Below are positions 9,000-17,203 of a stretch of 64,000 bases of DNA, piece after piece. Position 1 is the first letter of the stretch. Every line of letters starts with the position of its first letter. This DNA is from CAYZGU01 sp964478165 (GTDB lineage: Bacteria > Poribacteria > WGA-4E > JAJDTR01), in the NCBI GenBank assembly GCA_964478165.1, contig CAYZGU010000007.1:1-64000 (forward strand), read 5' to 3'. Position numbers and translations under genes: made by a program. Under the pieces are notes generated by a model. That model was not told the origin of the DNA. It saw only the letters and a list, made by a program, of their open reading frames with translations, and ran no database searches.

Positions 9000-9494
9000 T
9001 TAACGAGAACGGCCACTACTATTGCCGCGTCTACCATTGCCAGATCCGCTACTACGCCGCATCATCTGCTGCATCCGCTCACGTTCGATTACCTCAATCG
9101 CTTTTGCCTGCTTGCGAGTCAAGATGGCATTACGTTCTTTGGTCAAGCTCTCGCGGATTTCCATTATCGCGTTCCGAATCGATTGAAAATCCCCCGATTG
9201 TCGCGCTTCCTCCGCAGATTTTTCGAGTCTATCACGATGTTTCTGATATATCAGGCGGGCTTTCAACAGCGTTTCATCCTCGACTTTGACACCGAAGCTG
9301 AGGTCGGCCCACGAACTATCGATTAGATTTGTAGGAGAGAATCGTACAGCATTCCCACGACGTCTGTCTCCTCCCTCCCTATTTCGTAATTCGCTTCGGT
9401 CAGGCCGCTGGGCCTGAGTCATCTGACTTGAAACAAAAATAGCAACGTTCACGATGACGAACATCGTGAACATGAATAACCATTTGCGTGTCAT
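9000..9494 (-). CDS. Exported CpxP/Spy-like protein
   Basis: A 164-residue protein with a signal peptide (TM-like core FMFTMFVIVNVAIFVSS, cleavage near TQAQ). A linker rich in Arg and Gly is followed by helical segments: LLKARLIYQKHRDRLEKSAEEARQ, an IRNAIMEIRESLTKERNAILT helix, then QAKAIEVIERERMQQMM. The ILTRKQAKAI stretch resembles the LTxxQ-type turn of periplasmic Spy/CpxP stress proteins. The tail is Ser/Gly/Arg-rich. AGGAG lies nine nucleotides before ATG. The role as a periplasmic chaperone or metal sensor is inferred from fold only. Confidence 0.65.
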   Translation of the reverse strand: MTRKWLFMFTMFVIVNVAIFVSSQMTQAQRPDRSELRNREGGDRRRGNAVRFSPTNLIDSSWADLSFGVKVEDETLLKARLIYQKHRDRLEKSAEEARQSGDFQSIRNAIMEIRESLTKERNAILTRKQAKAIEVIERERMQQMMRRSSGSGNGRRGNSSGRSR

Positions 9495-10196
9495 ACTGGA
9501 ATCTCCTTTTCTGATTCGTAGAAGTAGAGCTCTAACTAAAACATGCGCCCATCAGGGTTAGACAGGTGAAAAGCGAAAAAGTTTGGCGCTTTGTAAAAAA
9601 AGGTACGCTTGGCGTGTCCAACTGAGCGCAGTATTTCGCCATGCTAGATTCGATCGACGAGCGTTGTCTCAAAAGGAGGTAACTTTTAACCTTTTCCTTG
9701 ATTTAGCAGATTGGAAAGATTCGATGTAGCGATGCACATGAATCGGCGCGGAAGCATTTGAGGACTCGATCTATTAATCCCAGGCACTCAGTGAATTTTC
9801 TAAGAATCCGGATCTAAGACGCTTTTGGAAAGCGAAAGGCCCAAATGACGCTTTCAATGATTTCAACCACGACTGAATTTCTGAAACTACTGTCGTCTTG
9901 AGGCGTGTTTTGGCTTTCTCGCGCCCGAAGGGAAAAAAGACCGAGTTCATCCGGAGTTCTCCAACTTAATTTGTCATTGTTCTTGCTTTAAAGAGACCGT
10001 AATCCACATTTGGATTACAAGACGACATTTGGCCAGACGCCCCCAACCGACTTCTGTTTGATTACTGCATGCGGTCGAAGGTGTTAGCCGTAAGTGCGCG
10101 TTAACAACGGTCGGTTCTGCTAGCTTTCTTGTAGATGTCGATAACCATTTCTGTTAGACATTCGACCATTCGAATTACACAAAGGAACTTCCAAAA
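9495..10196. other. 0.7-kb gene-free region between divergent genes
   Basis: Lies between the divergent CpxP-like gene (minus) and the nitrilase-like gene (plus), so it should hold promoters for both. No protein frame is supported. No strong sigma70 pair with consensus spacing was found by eye for either gene. Confidence 0.5.
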
Positions 10197-11050
10197 ATGA
10201 GCAATGGGACAGCAAGAATTGCTGGGATTCAATTTGCCGGCATTCCAGACCAGAAAGAGAAAAACTTGGATACAATTATTCGCTTGATACGGAAGGCTGA
10301 ATCTAAAGGAGCTCAAATAATTGTGCCCCCAGAGGCTGGATTGACCGGTTTCGTTGCTGATGATCCTCAAAAAAACTCGCAGAGTCTGTTCCGGGTGAAA
10401 CTACGCGTAGAATCGGACAGTTGGCCAAGGAGCTTGGTGTTTACATTCTATTGGGGCTTTCTGAGTTCATCGCGGGACAAGTGTATAATGCAATGGCTGT
10501 TCTTGACAGAAAAGGTAGGCTCACCAGTGTCATGCGAAAAGTCCATCTGAACAAATATGAGATACCAGGAAACTGGAGAAACGGGTCAGAGTTCCCAGTC
10601 TGGAATTTTGAAACGCAAACTAGTAGGTGTTGTGGTGGAATTATGGTTTGTTACGATCGAGAACTACCTGAAAGCGCACGCTTGTTGATGTTGAAGGGTG
10701 TTGACGTGATTTTCAATCCATTGGCATGCTGTTGTCTTACAGACGATATCCATAGGTGCCTTCTCCGAACCAGGGAATTTGAAAATGAGGTTTGCATTTT
10801 TGTAGTGAATCACGCTTTGCCGAGTCAGAATGGACATAGCATGGTGTTGGATTATGATGGTAACATTTCGAGGGAACTCGGCGAGAATGAGGGCATTCTT
10901 TTCTGCGATTTAGATTTCGATGCTTTGCAAAATGCAAGGCAAAAAGGGATTTATGGGAAGCACCATAGACGGCCCGAACTATATGGGATTTTATGTGATA
11001 GCTGTGGACAAATACATCCGGATGATGCAAATCTAGCCCCTGTTTCATAG
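10197..11050 (+). pseudogene. Nitrilase-family amidohydrolase split by a -1 frame change
   Basis: The reading starts at ATG 10197 (MSNGTARIAGIQFAGIP) and, if continued in frame, would stop near 10550. Homology instead jumps to the -1 frame at 10370-10376, A_AAA_AAC, and continues as LAESVPGETTRRIGQLAKELGVYILLGL to the stop at 11050. The joined product would be about 284 residues, normal for the carbon-nitrogen hydrolase family. The Glu-Lys-Cys triad is intact: E in PPEAGLTGF, K in RKVHLNKYE, C in MVCYDRELPE. This could be a pseudogene, a one-base homopolymer error (A7 for A8), or programmed -1 frameshifting, because the heptamer is in the correct phase. The substrate is unknown. Confidence 0.8.
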
Positions 11051-11905
11051 GCGCAAGATCGAAACGATAAGAAATTCTGTGGTTCGTGCGTCAGAGTGCC
11101 AACCAGGCATGAAGAATGAATTTGGGAAAGTGTGAAGAAGGTGTGTTCCACCCCTTTTTCTTTGAAACGTGGTGGAGTGCTGGCTGTTCAGTTCGAAGCG
11201 TGATTAATTAGGATGAAAAAGCCACAATCCGGTGCAAAGAACAATCTGGTTTCGGGACGACAGGGCACAAATAGATTCAGAACATTGGGAAGAACAGCAG
11301 TTCTTCATGGAGGTTTTGTGACAAGCTAGAACCATGTCACAGAGGTTCCTCCAAGCAGAAGGAAAGTGCGCCGCAAACGAATATATGCCCGCAGTCAGAC
11401 TCAAGATTTTGGTGAACTCGCATACGGCAACATTATTTCAAGTCTTTGTGCAGGGAGACCTGCTGGCCTATTGATGAACTTACCAGGAGAACCGCTAATC
11501 CCACTACATTTGATTATTGATCTGTTTGTTCAAGTTAGATCCACATCTCCATTTTGACACAGTTTGAACCAAGATGGCCATCACCATGGAAATCTTACAT
11601 GTGTAATCAACACATAGCTCCGTACAAGGCATCTATGCGACATTGAACAAGCCTTTTGGAAAGCGAGCAAAATTAATCCAACAAGGGTGGGGTTTAGGGC
11701 GAAATACTAAGGTGAAGCTATCAGGGCGATGGAAAGTGTGTCTTCGAATCCGTGCACGGTAAATGTGCTGTGGGAAAATTTGCGAACTAACACCATGCTC
11801 ACCGTGCAACAGTAGTAGACTTTGTCACTGAAGTCAGTCCACATGCGCTTTTTGTTCGAATTTTTCGGCAGCCGGTGTTGGCGGCTACTTCTTCAGAGCC
11901 AATGG
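11051..11905. other. 0.85-kb gene-free region
   Basis: Between a plus-strand gene and a minus-strand gene that converge. The small frames here have neither start-site signals nor protein-like composition. No RNA gene or repeat was recognised. Confidence 0.5.
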
Positions 11906-12394
11906 TCAGACCGTGAACTCTCCTAGGGTTTCATCATCCAGGTTTTCCAGAACGTCCTTCGTTTGTTGCTCCTGTGCTTCTTTTAAGTCGCTTTCGGAGA
12001 ACCCATGCTCCTCGATGACCTCATCGGCAACGTAGATGGGTGCCTCAAAGCGCAATGCGAGCGCAATTGCGTCACTTGGACGCGCATCAATTTCGAGCGT
12101 CTGGTCTTTGGTGTTTAGCGCAATCTGACCAAAGAAAGTCGAGTCTTTCATCGAGAGAACACAAACAGAAGTCACGCTTGCTTCGAGGTGTTGGATGATA
12201 TCTTTTATTAAATCATGTGTCATAGGGCGCGCAGCCGTTTCGCCCTTGAGCTGTAGCTGAATCGCTGACGCTTCTGCTGGTGCAATCCAAATGAGTAACA
12301 TCCGTTCAGCTTCTGTTTCCTTTTCCTTCAGCACAACTATTGGCGTTCCCATCTGCTGGTCAAAAGAAATGAATGCCACATCAACTTCAACCAT
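11906..12394 (-). CDS. Bifunctional nuclease family (DUF151) protein
   Basis: A 162-residue protein matching the BFN/DUF151 family: an N-terminal block ending GTPIVVLKEKE, then MLLIWIAPAEASAIQLQLKGETAARPMTHDLI and the hallmark IDARPSDAIALALRFEAPIYVADEVIEEHG. Family members have been described with nuclease activity but the cellular role in bacteria is poorly defined. AAAAGGAG lies seven nucleotides before ATG 12394. The acidic C-terminus (LKEAQEQQTKDVLENLDDE) may hold a UVR-like helical segment. It is probably transcribed alone. Confidence 0.9.
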   Translation of the reverse strand: MVEVDVAFISFDQQMGTPIVVLKEKETEAERMLLIWIAPAEASAIQLQLKGETAARPMTHDLIKDIIQHLEASVTSVCVLSMKDSTFFGQIALNTKDQTLEIDARPSDAIALALRFEAPIYVADEVIEEHGFSESDLKEAQEQQTKDVLENLDDETLGEFTV

Positions 12395-13274
12395 GTTTGT
12401 TCTCCTTTTAATCGCCTAATAGAGTTAAACTCGGATTGCTTTTGCCATGACACAAGAAATCTTCCGCCATATCCCATACCATTGATGAACCAAGCGTGCC
12501 TTGAATTGTAACGCGGCACGGAACGAATTTCAACCCAAAATTGATTTTGATGCGCAGCAATCCGAAATCTCTCATGTGCTTTGAGTGTGCGCAATCAGTG
12601 TTTGAAATGGAAGCGTTCCACGCGAAAGGGGACAATTCTGTGGAGTGGTCGAATAATGAGAATCTACCGTGCTACGTCGGAGGATTTTCCTAATCCATCC
12701 GTTGAGAGTGACGTTATTCTCGAAATTGGAAGTTAATCAACTTGAGTGGTGCGTTCGAGCTTATTGGATATCAATTCAGCCAGCATAAGTGTTTAAGTGT
12801 GGCAGTGATTTCCCATTATTCGGGAAATCGTTAAAGAGAGAGTTTCACTTTCTGGGTTCTTGCATTCTTACGCGTACGTGCGTATTGCTCTATATCTTCT
12901 TTGCCTCGGTTCAATTAATGTAAAATATTAGTTTGTTTGGATTTCTCTGCCGTGCACTATCTTTCATCACCTTAGCTTCATTGAGTTTGAGATGAGCGGT
13001 CGTGTCTGCGGGCCGAGATATTGTCGTGTAGTGTTCTTCGAACATCTTTTCTAACGTGTAGTTGGCTGAGATGTAGCCGTTCTCTATTTTTTTTAGAAGA
13101 TTGGCGAATTGAACTTCCCTGTCGAGTTTGTGGACACCAAAGTTGACAGGGAAAGTTCCGCCATGTGTCTGAAGGGAGTTTGACAAACCGATTGGTGGGC
13201 AGTTAAAAAACTTGTCTTTAAGTTTTTAGCATGCGCGCCGGAGGGCGTGTGGCGGGTAGATATGCGGGGAACGG
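12395..13274. other. 0.9-kb gene-free region
   Basis: Upstream of the minus-strand DUF151 gene and downstream of the tmRNA terminator. It contains a perfect 8-bp inverted repeat, GATTTCCC at 12807-12814 with GGGAAATC at 12822-12829. A minus-strand frame at 12911-13186 has protein-like composition but only a TTG start and no ribosome binding site, so it is not called as a gene. Confidence 0.5.
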
Positions 13275-13318
13275 AAAAAATGGTATAGGTATCAATCATG
13301 CAGATTGATGCCTATACC
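13275..13318 (-). terminator. Intrinsic terminator of the tmRNA gene
   Basis: GGTATAGGTATCAATC at 13282-13297 pairs with GATTGATGCCTATACC at 13303-13318 (16 bp, one G-U) around a 5-nt loop. On the minus strand the hairpin is followed by ATTTTTTCC (T-run at 13280-13275). It sits 32 nt past the tmRNA 3' end. Confidence 0.85.
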
Positions 13319-13349
13319 TAGGAACAACATGGGCAAAATCGAAATGGAA

Positions 13350-14287
13350 TGGAGGTGACGGGACACGCTTCCCCCCAGTTTCCTGGAGGCGTGGACTATA
13401 TCTTCATCCATCTAACAAAGATGGAGTCTAGCGTATTATAGGAGACGTAGATTTGCCGTGAACAAGACCCTGTACCTCTATGCCGACGAAATTCCCTGTC
13501 AAGATTGAGAACGGATCGAGTCTATTGACCTTGAAAACGCAGGATTCCAAATCTCAACGTAACAGCGCGGAAGTCCTGATTAACCGAACGCGTTTTTGCC
13601 AATTCCAAAAGGAGTAATCATTTGATTGGCAGTTTCTTCTCGCTCGCAGAGGTTCGAAGTAGCACTGTGTCGACTTATACTTCAAAAACCCCTGGAACCC
13701 TGGGCTTTGCTCACCCAAGGTTTTTGGACAGATGTTTCTCGTTCAAATGGTTGGGCATTATTATGCTTGCACCACCGCGATAAGTTTGTTCGGTGTTGGC
13801 CAAACGGTAAAATCTCCTATCATTGCAGTCTCTACAGGACCATGCATCAATCCCTCGGTGTTGCCATCAGGTGGTATGGCCATCTCGCAGGTTTCACCGA
13901 TGTAAGCTAGATTTAATCGAGGAGATTACCCTCCAAGTCGACCAAATTGATCGAACCCGTGTCCGAGAGCAGTTTAATAGAGGCTCCTACATGCTTAGCA
14001 TAAGCTTTGATTTTCGCCGTTATGACTCCCTTATGCAGGATTCGCGTGGGCTATCTCAAGTAAAGTCTCGTGACCTATCCCTGGAGAACAGATATGCCAC
14101 AGAGCCCGTTTTCTGGCGTTTGACTGATTCGACGGGCTGCAAATCAGCCGAACGTAGCTGCTTTAAGCAGCTAGAGCTAACTCTTCGTAGTCAGCAGTTA
14201 GATTTTTCCGCCTATTTTACGAGGCCTGCGGAGACCTCGGCATGCAACCTTTATCTCATTGACTCCCGTCGAAACCTTTTCACCCCC
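13350..14287 (-). ncRNA. ssrA: tmRNA (ssrA), interrupted in the T-loop by an intron-like insert
   Basis: Read on the minus strand. The 5' end GGGGGTGAAAAGGTTTCGACGGG (14287-14265) has the hallmark tmRNA start. The tag frame resumes at GCT 14195-14193 and encodes ADYEELALAA followed by TAA (14165-14163). Further on, CTAAGCATGTAG and GGACACGGGTTCGAT (ending 13950) match the 3' tmRNA domain. The T-stem partner CCCGT and the acceptor strand CACCTCCA lie 586 nt later, at 13362-13350. Rejoined, the acceptor stem is 7 bp (one G-U), the T-stem 5 bp and the T-loop UUCGAUU. Mature length would be about 352 nt, with CCA not encoded. It rescues stalled ribosomes with SmpB, whose gene lies 69 nt upstream. 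A TAATAT -10 candidate sits six nucleotides before the 5' end. Confidence 0.92.
13364..13949 (-). ncRNA. Candidate group I intron in the tmRNA T-loop
   Basis: A 586-nt insert between T-loop positions 59 and 60. Features seen: the 5' exon ends in U (13950) and can pair as UCGAU with an internal guide GUCGA at 13942-13938, forming a P1 helix with the U-G wobble at the splice site. The motif AAGATATAGTCC (13404-13393) equals the conserved S/P7 element of group I introns. It is preceded by a P8-like hairpin CCATC/GATGG and followed by a P9-like hairpin CCTCCAG-GAAA-CTGGGGG. The last intron base is G (13364). P, Q, R and P3 were not assigned with confidence. No homing endonuclease frame is present on the minus strand. 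Confidence 0.8.
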
Positions 14288-14356
14288 ACAATCATATTAA
14301 TGAAGAATCGCTATTTTTGCCCATGTGCGCGAGTCTGTAGAGCGTTAGTTTCACTA

Positions 14357-14812
14357 TCATAAATGAGAACGGATGGCACGCCGGGCTTCCTCTTTCTCAA
14401 TGATATCACGCTTATCATACTCACGTTTGCCAGATGCCACTGCAATTTCAAGTTTGACCTTGCCGTTGCTGAAATACGCTTTCGTCGGCACGATCGTCAT
14501 GCCGGCGGATCGAGTCTTACTCTCAATCTTATTAATTTCTTGTCGCCGCAATAACAATTTGCGTCGTCGTTTGCTCTCTTGGTCTCCGGTTCCTTGCTCG
14601 TAGAGACCAATATGGGCGTCGATTAAGAAGATTTCTCCATCCTGAATCCGCGCGTAACTATCTGCCAAGTTCAATTTTCCTGCCCGTATCGATTTGACCT
14701 CAGTGCCTCGTAGCGCAAGACCTGCTTCATAACGATCGTGCAGATGGTAATCACGGCGTGCTTTTCGATTAACCGTAACGAGCTTAGCGGGGTTAGTAGC
14801 ACTGGCACTCAT
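14357..14812 (-). CDS. smpB: SsrA-binding protein SmpB
   Basis: SmpB binds the tRNA-like domain of tmRNA and delivers it to stalled ribosomes. The 151-residue product shows the family core: NRKARRDYHLHDRYEAGLALRGTEVKSIRAGKLNLADSYARI, then IGLYEQGTG, RRRKLLLRRQEINKI and a basic C-terminal tail ending KRDIIEKEEARRAIRSHL. The start is ATG 14812 (MSASATNPAK), with a second ATG directly before it at 14815; a longer in-frame extension is not like the family. No Shine-Dalgarno sequence is visible, and the promoter places transcription at the start codon itself. The tmRNA gene follows on the same strand. Confidence 0.96.
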   Translation of the reverse strand: MSASATNPAKLVTVNRKARRDYHLHDRYEAGLALRGTEVKSIRAGKLNLADSYARIQDGEIFLIDAHIGLYEQGTGDQESKRRRKLLLRRQEINKIESKTRSAGMTIVPTKAYFSNGKVKLEIAVASGKREYDKRDIIEKEEARRAIRSHL

Positions 14813-14822
14813 CATGAACAAA

Positions 14823-14851
14823 ATTATAGCATAAATAGATTGTTGGTGCAA
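14823..14851 (-). promoter_or_regulatory. Sigma70 promoter of smpB, predicted leaderless
   Basis: On the minus strand TTGCAC (14851-14846) and a perfect TATAAT (14828-14823) are 17 nt apart. Seven nucleotides follow before ATG at 14815, so transcription should begin at or next to the start codon. Confidence 0.7.
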
Positions 14852-14974
14852 GTTCAAAGCGTTATATCGCTTGCGTAAGTCGTCATATACAAGGTATCAT
14901 AAAATAGTTCAGTTGGGCTTCGTTGCAGCTCAGAATCTTAGTTTTTTCTTAAAAACAGTAGGGAGAGCCAATTC

Positions 14975-16258
14975 ATGAATCTAACACAACAACCACCTCG
15001 TCGACCGTCAAATCTCGGCATTGCAGGTATTGTTGGAGCAGCGCGTATGGTGGATAAGGCACGGGCGCACAATAATGGAACACTGGGCGATTACCTTTAT
15101 GGAGACAATTCCGGGCTGGATCGCAAAGTTCTAGCGTTGCTCGGAATCTCGGCAGACGCGTTCGCCGAAGCAGCTGATGCAGATGATGACGAAACATTGG
15201 GCAACTGGTTACTAGACAAATCTGGAATAACACGAGGCGCGATTGAGGGATTTAACAAGACCGAATTGGAACGGTTACCGGAGACCGAAGAATATGTGCA
15301 GCGATTGAAGGATCGCCTCGCTAAATATGCACCTGGCAGAACGGACATTAGAACCGTATTACAGTCTGTGGAATTAGACGACTGGGGAAATTTTTGGCAG
15401 ACAGATTTGACCAAGGGACCGCCACGGAGCGCAAATTCCAAGGCGGTTTCAGGGGTTTTTGGCGTGGCTCGAATGGCCGATAAAGCCCGGTCAGAACGGG
15501 CTGGGAAGAATGGGGATTATCGATACGGAAATGATTCTGGACAAGACCGACTTATTCTGAATTTTCTCAAGATATCTCCTGAAGAGTTTCAGGAAGCAGC
15601 TGTGAATAATCCGAATGATAGTGAATTGGGCGCATGGGTGTCGGAACGCGGTGGAAACCGGTTCGGGAAAATTGTCGACTTTAACCACATGATGTTGGCT
15701 AGAGAACCCGAGGATGAAGAAGCACAAGCACTCTTTAACTCGCGTATTGAAGGGATTGATTCGAGTCGCACAGACATTACAACATGGACGCAACTCCAAG
15801 ACCTTGACGATGAGTTGACCTTTGGCATCATCGAGCTCGCGCGTCATGCACCCCGAAGTCCGTATAACACTGACATCTTGGGAATTATGGGTTTGGCGAG
15901 AACACTTGACAAGGCCAAAGCGTTTAATAGCAATACACTTGGTGTTTATCGGTACGGTTTCAATTCAGGCCATGACCGACACGTTCTTGGGTTTTTAGGT
16001 ATTGCTTCGCAGGAGTTTGCCGATGCTATGAAAGCGTTGCCTACAGATAAAGACGCCGCAGACTGGATCGAGATGCGAAACCGGGGAAAGAGACTCGAGA
16101 TTTATGTCTTTAACAAAGAAACGGTAAAGCGTGGCCCTGCTGACGAGCGACAGCGAAATCTTTTCGCAAAGGAGATCAATAGACTTGATCCGAATCGAAC
16201 AGATATTCAGACTTTTTTCGATCTGATTGAACTCGCCGATGAGAAAGAATTTGAGTAA
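14975..16258 (+). CDS. Protein with three tandem DUF5069 domains
   Basis: A 427-residue cytoplasmic protein made of three diverged copies of one unit of about 140 residues. Each opens with a variant of LGIxGxARxxDKARA, then G(T/N)LGDYxYGxNSGxDRxxLxFLGI and a segment ending in a Trp-containing motif (LGNWLLDKSG, LGAWVSERGG, AADWIEMRNRG); each closes with DPxRTDIxTxxxLxELDDE. Approximate units are residues 10-130, 150-275 and 295-420. The single unit resembles DUF5069, a domain of unknown function. AGGGAGAG lies eight nucleotides before ATG. No operon partner. No catalytic residues can be named. Confidence 0.8.
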   Translation: MNLTQQPPRRPSNLGIAGIVGAARMVDKARAHNNGTLGDYLYGDNSGLDRKVLALLGISADAFAEAADADDDETLGNWLLDKSGITRGAIEGFNKTELERLPETEEYVQRLKDRLAKYAPGRTDIRTVLQSVELDDWGNFWQTDLTKGPPRSANSKAVSGVFGVARMADKARSERAGKNGDYRYGNDSGQDRLILNFLKISPEEFQEAAVNNPNDSELGAWVSERGGNRFGKIVDFNHMMLAREPEDEEAQALFNSRIEGIDSSRTDITTWTQLQDLDDELTFGIIELARHAPRSPYNTDILGIMGLARTLDKAKAFNSNTLGVYRYGFNSGHDRHVLGFLGIASQEFADAMKALPTDKDAADWIEMRNRGKRLEIYVFNKETVKRGPADERQRNLFAKEINRLDPNRTDIQTFFDLIELADEKEFE

Positions 16259-17203
16259 ACCGCATTCTGGTTAGGTGGACAGGCTTCACACTCTTCTGTA
16301 ATTTTGAGTCTAGCACATCACCAATCTCAGCTCAAAGTTTTTGGGTTACACTGGAGGGAATGAAAAAGAATCAGCTACTGCATTCCATCGTATTACAGAA
16401 TCTCTTATCATTCCCAGACGAACTGTATTGCTCATATTGTCCCAGCTTGCTTTTGTGGATTCGATGCCGATTTGAAGCTCGCTCCACAATGTATTCGTCG
16501 GACCTGGTCTACTGAATCGAAAGCCTTACTGAGATTAACGCGATGTGCATCGCATTGTGCGCAAATTCAATTTGCCAGGTTTGATGAGCGGGGCGTTTAG
16601 TTCAACTTGTTCCCATCGTTTCGAATCAGCGCTATTCCGTCGTGTCCGGTATTGGAAGACGCCAATCGGTGGCGGGCAGAAGTTCAACAACAGCATGGAA
16701 AATCGGCAGAAGATCGGGTTCCGGGAAGATTATGTGTAGACCGACATGTCGAGCTCCGTTGTGTGCACATTCGCACCTTCTTTCACACTAAGAAAGAACG
16801 ATAGATGTGCCCACAATGGTTTGGAGTAACAGATGGTGGTGTGTCCCGGAACCTCAGGTTAGGCCATTAGGTTAGCGAACTAGACATTTCCTGCCGTACG
16901 CAATTCGAAGCCAACACTTGGACCAGTCATTAGATTTTGGCCTAGTTAATAGCCACTAAGCCGGAATCGACACTTGTTGCTTCGGATTTTTGCTTACAAG
17001 AATGATGTCGATGGAGCTTTGGCTGGCGTGAGATTCTACGAAATGGTGTTCTGACACAGGCCTAGAGATTCAATATTTCGGACAACTCTAGACTTGTCAC
17101 GATGCTGGGGCAGTTGGATTCTGGTGAGGGTTGGAGGTTGTTAGCCCCGAAACACATGCCAGAAATGGCGTGGAACGATAGTACTCAGATTCAGGCACCA
17201 GGG
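16259..17203. other. 0.95-kb gene-free region
   Basis: Between convergent genes. The short frames at 16545-16804 lack Shine-Dalgarno sequences and have shadow-like composition. No tRNA, repeat or strong terminator hairpin was seen. Confidence 0.5.

Noticed and set aside
12911..13186. Minus-strand 91-residue frame with a vaguely FlgM-like helix (LLKKIENGYISANYTLEKMFEEHY)
   Set aside because: Only a TTG start, no Shine-Dalgarno sequence, a stop shortly upstream and no clear family match.
13626..13910. Plus-strand frame after AAAAGGAG at 13608-13615
   Set aside because: It lies antisense inside the tmRNA intron candidate; composition is not protein-like and start codons are TTG.
13950..13960. 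Two-piece (permuted) tmRNA as an explanation for the split T-arm
   Set aside because: The halves are in normal order on one strand; permuted tmRNAs place the 3' part first. An insertion fits better.
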